Shown here piece by piece: positions 5,249 through 6,398 of a stretch of DNA of 6,398 nucleotides. How positions within the stretch are numbered: position 1 is the first letter of the stretch; the number at the start of each line of letters is the position of its first letter. Below the pieces are notes generated by a model. It was given only the letters and a program-made list of their open reading frames with translations. It ran no database searches and was not told the origin of the DNA. Both the position numbers and the translations under genes were made by a program. This DNA comes from Verrucomicrobiota bacterium (GTDB lineage: Bacteria; Verrucomicrobiota; Lentisphaeria; Oligosphaerales; JAFGRS01), in contig JAGVUW010000683.1 of the NCBI GenBank assembly GCA_019136035.1, positions 1 through 6,398 on the forward strand, written 5' to 3'.

Positions 5249-6130
5249 ATGGACCTGTCGATCAACCTCCTGGGCGTCTATGGCGCCGGCCCCGGCGAGG
5301 CACCGGTGTCGGTCGCCGAGGCCGTCGACCGCGCTGCCGACGACGGCTTCACGGTCTACGACTTCCCCCTGGCCGACCTGGCCTTCTACGAGGGCGACTG
5401 GCGCGCCGAAATCGCGCGGGCACAGCGCCGCGCCGCCGAGCGCGGCGCCGAGTTCCGCTACACCCACGTGCCCTTCCTCTTCCCCTGGGCCGACCCGTCG
5501 CCGGCGAACTGGGCGCGTTTCGAGCGGGCCATGAGCCAGGCCCTCGACAGCGCCGCGCGTCTCGGCGTGCGCTGCGCCGCACTCCACCCATACACCACCA
5601 ACGAGCCGGCCGGCACCTACGACGCCGCGCCCTGCCGCCGCGCCGCCCTGGAGCACCTCGAGCCGTGGCTGGAACAGGCCGCCCGCCTCGGCGTACGCCT
5701 GGCCGTGGAGAACATGCAGGGCGACGCGGCCTGCCGGCCGAACCGGCGCTACTGTGCCCGCGTCGAGGAGCTCGTCGAGCTGGTCGATGCGATCAACGCC
5801 GCCAGCGGCGGGAACCACGGCATCTGCTGGGACACCGGCCATGGCCACATCGCCGGCCACCGCCAGTCGGAGGCCCTCCGGGCCATCGGGCCGCGACTGG
5901 CCATGACCCACCTCCACGACAACGACGCGCACCGGGATCTGCACTTGGTGCCCTATACCGGCACCGTCGACTGGGATGACGTCGTGGCCGGCCTGCGAGG
6001 CATCGGATTCCGGGGCGACCTCAACTACGAGATGAACCTCAAGCGCGTCCCCCAGGCCCTGCGGCCGCCCCTCATTGACTACCTCCGCCAGGTCGGCAAG
6101 GCCCTCATCAGCGCCCTGCAGGCGCCCTGA
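5249..6130 (+). CDS. Sugar phosphate isomerase/epimerase-like TIM-barrel protein
   Basis: A 293-residue protein of the xylose-isomerase-like TIM-barrel (AP endonuclease family 2) superfamily, whose members isomerise, epimerise or dehydrate sugars and inositols with a divalent metal. Beta strands alternate with helices. Candidate metal ligands sit at barrel strand ends in the family order: E154 in LAVENMQG (151-158), D195 and H198 in WDTGHGH (194-200), H221 and H223 in THLHDND (220-226), and E261 in NYEMN (259-263). The segment RYTHVPF (70-76) and ALHPYT (111-116) give the earlier His-bearing strands. GAGGGGG (5235-5241) is 7 bases before the ATG. It follows iorB by 38 bases on the same strand, so it is probably in the operon. 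Its chemistry has no obvious link to aryl-pyruvate metabolism. The substrate cannot be named from sequence; there is no signal peptide. Confidence 0.85.
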   Translation: MDLSINLLGVYGAGPGEAPVSVAEAVDRAADDGFTVYDFPLADLAFYEGDWRAEIARAQRRAAERGAEFRYTHVPFLFPWADPSPANWARFERAMSQALDSAARLGVRCAALHPYTTNEPAGTYDAAPCRRAALEHLEPWLEQAARLGVRLAVENMQGDAACRPNRRYCARVEELVELVDAINAASGGNHGICWDTGHGHIAGHRQSEALRAIGPRLAMTHLHDNDAHRDLHLVPYTGTVDWDDVVAGLRGIGFRGDLNYEMNLKRVPQALRPPLIDYLRQVGKALISALQAP

Positions 6131-6164
6131 AGCCGCCGACCGCCCGCGAGCCCACGCCAGCCCC

Positions 6165-6185
6165 GCCCGGGCGCATCGCGCGGGC
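6165..6185. terminator. Hairpin in the convergent spacer, possible terminator
   Basis: GCCCG (6165-6169) pairs with CGGGC (6181-6185), and CGC (6172-6174) pairs with GCG (6178-6180) inside it, with a GG bulge and loop ATC. It lies in the 55-base gap between two convergent stops, where a shared terminator would be expected. There is no T-run on either strand, and GAGCCC at 6148-6153 offers an alternative partner for the right arm. Confidence 0.3.
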
Positions 6186-6398
6186 TCACACCGGCGTCTC
6201 GTGCACCCCGGCATGGGCGGCCGCATGCGCTGCCGCCTGGGCCTGGGCATTGCCATCGCGGACCGCGATGATCAGCGCCCCCATGGCGCTCCCGGAGGCA
6301 TAGCAGATCGCCATCAGCCAGTCACTGGTGCGGATAAAGTTCGACAACACCCATAACCCCAAGATGTTTTCGATAAACACAAGACAGACGAGCTGCAC
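6186..6398 (-). CDS. Small membrane protein, partial (possibly UPF0316/DUF5698-like)
   Basis: The 3' end of a minus-strand gene that runs out of the window; 70 residues are visible, and the GTG at the edge is probably internal. Two hydrophobic helices are present, about residues 1-20 and 26-46 of the visible part. The pattern F-IE-N-L-G-L-W-VLS followed by ICYASGSAMGALI resembles the IE..I..L...I...D...IAYA.G.A.G..VG pattern of the UPF0316/DUF5698 membrane family, recalled from memory and not searched. If so, some 30-40 N-terminal residues are missing. The tail (52-70) is a soluble Ala/His-rich stretch with repeated AAAH, and no DUF2179 cytoplasmic domain follows. The gene is convergent to the isomerase gene. 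Its outer part is markedly richer in AT than the rest of the window. Confidence 0.6.
   Translation of the reverse strand: MQLVCLVFIENILGLWVLSNFIRTSDWLMAICYASGSAMGALIIAVRDGNAQAQAAAHAAAHAGVHETPV

Noticed and set aside
4973..6256. A 427-codon open frame on the minus strand
   Set aside because: It is antisense to iorB and the well-supported isomerase gene, and low in complexity. It is a shadow of the coding bias.

Overview
The window is very GC-rich (around 70% by eye) and densely coding from about position 293 to 6130. Five complete plus-strand genes are supported, along with the end of one convergent minus-strand gene at the right edge. Genetic code, Shine-Dalgarno sites and gene families are bacterial. 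An oxygen-sensitive 2-oxoacid:ferredoxin oxidoreductase points to an anaerobic or facultative metabolism. A dehydrogenase of the Gfo/Idh/MocA family, a xylose-isomerase-like TIM-barrel protein and a low-complexity AACGCCC repeat would fit the Planctomycetota, Kiritimatiellota or Lentisphaerota, but no phylogenetic marker is present, so this is only a guess.

Layout. Positions 1-292 are an apparently non-coding leader, with a series of perfect hairpins between 10 and 105. Positions 293-1138 encode a small Gfo/Idh/MocA-like oxidoreductase, with its start fixed by a strong ribosome binding site. Positions 1139-1515 are a 377-base intergenic region. It holds several long perfect hairpins, one with a 14-15 bp stem, a 7/14-bp tandem repeat and a weak promoter-like pair. 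Positions 1516-6130 look like one operon: a phenylacetate-CoA-ligase-type enzyme, iorA, iorB and a sugar phosphate isomerase/epimerase-like protein, with gaps of 28, 1 and 38 bases. Positions 6131-6185 are a short convergent spacer with a hairpin. Positions 6186-6398 hold the C-terminal part of a small membrane protein on the minus strand, whose outer part is clearly poorer in GC than the rest.

How the genes work together. IorA and IorB together make indolepyruvate:ferredoxin oxidoreductase. It converts aryl pyruvates (from Trp, Phe, Tyr) plus CoA to aryl-acetyl-CoA and CO2, reducing ferredoxin. The adjacent adenylate-forming ligase interconverts aryl-acetates and aryl-acetyl-CoA. The three genes therefore form a compact module for aromatic amino acid breakdown or, in reverse, for salvage of aryl acids into aromatic amino acids; the sequence does not give the direction. 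The TIM-barrel gene is probably co-transcribed, but its substrate and its link to the module are unknown. No mobile element, CRISPR array, tRNA or rRNA was recognised. The catalytic module is a known type. The least explained parts are the structured non-coding stretches at 1-105 and 1139-1454.
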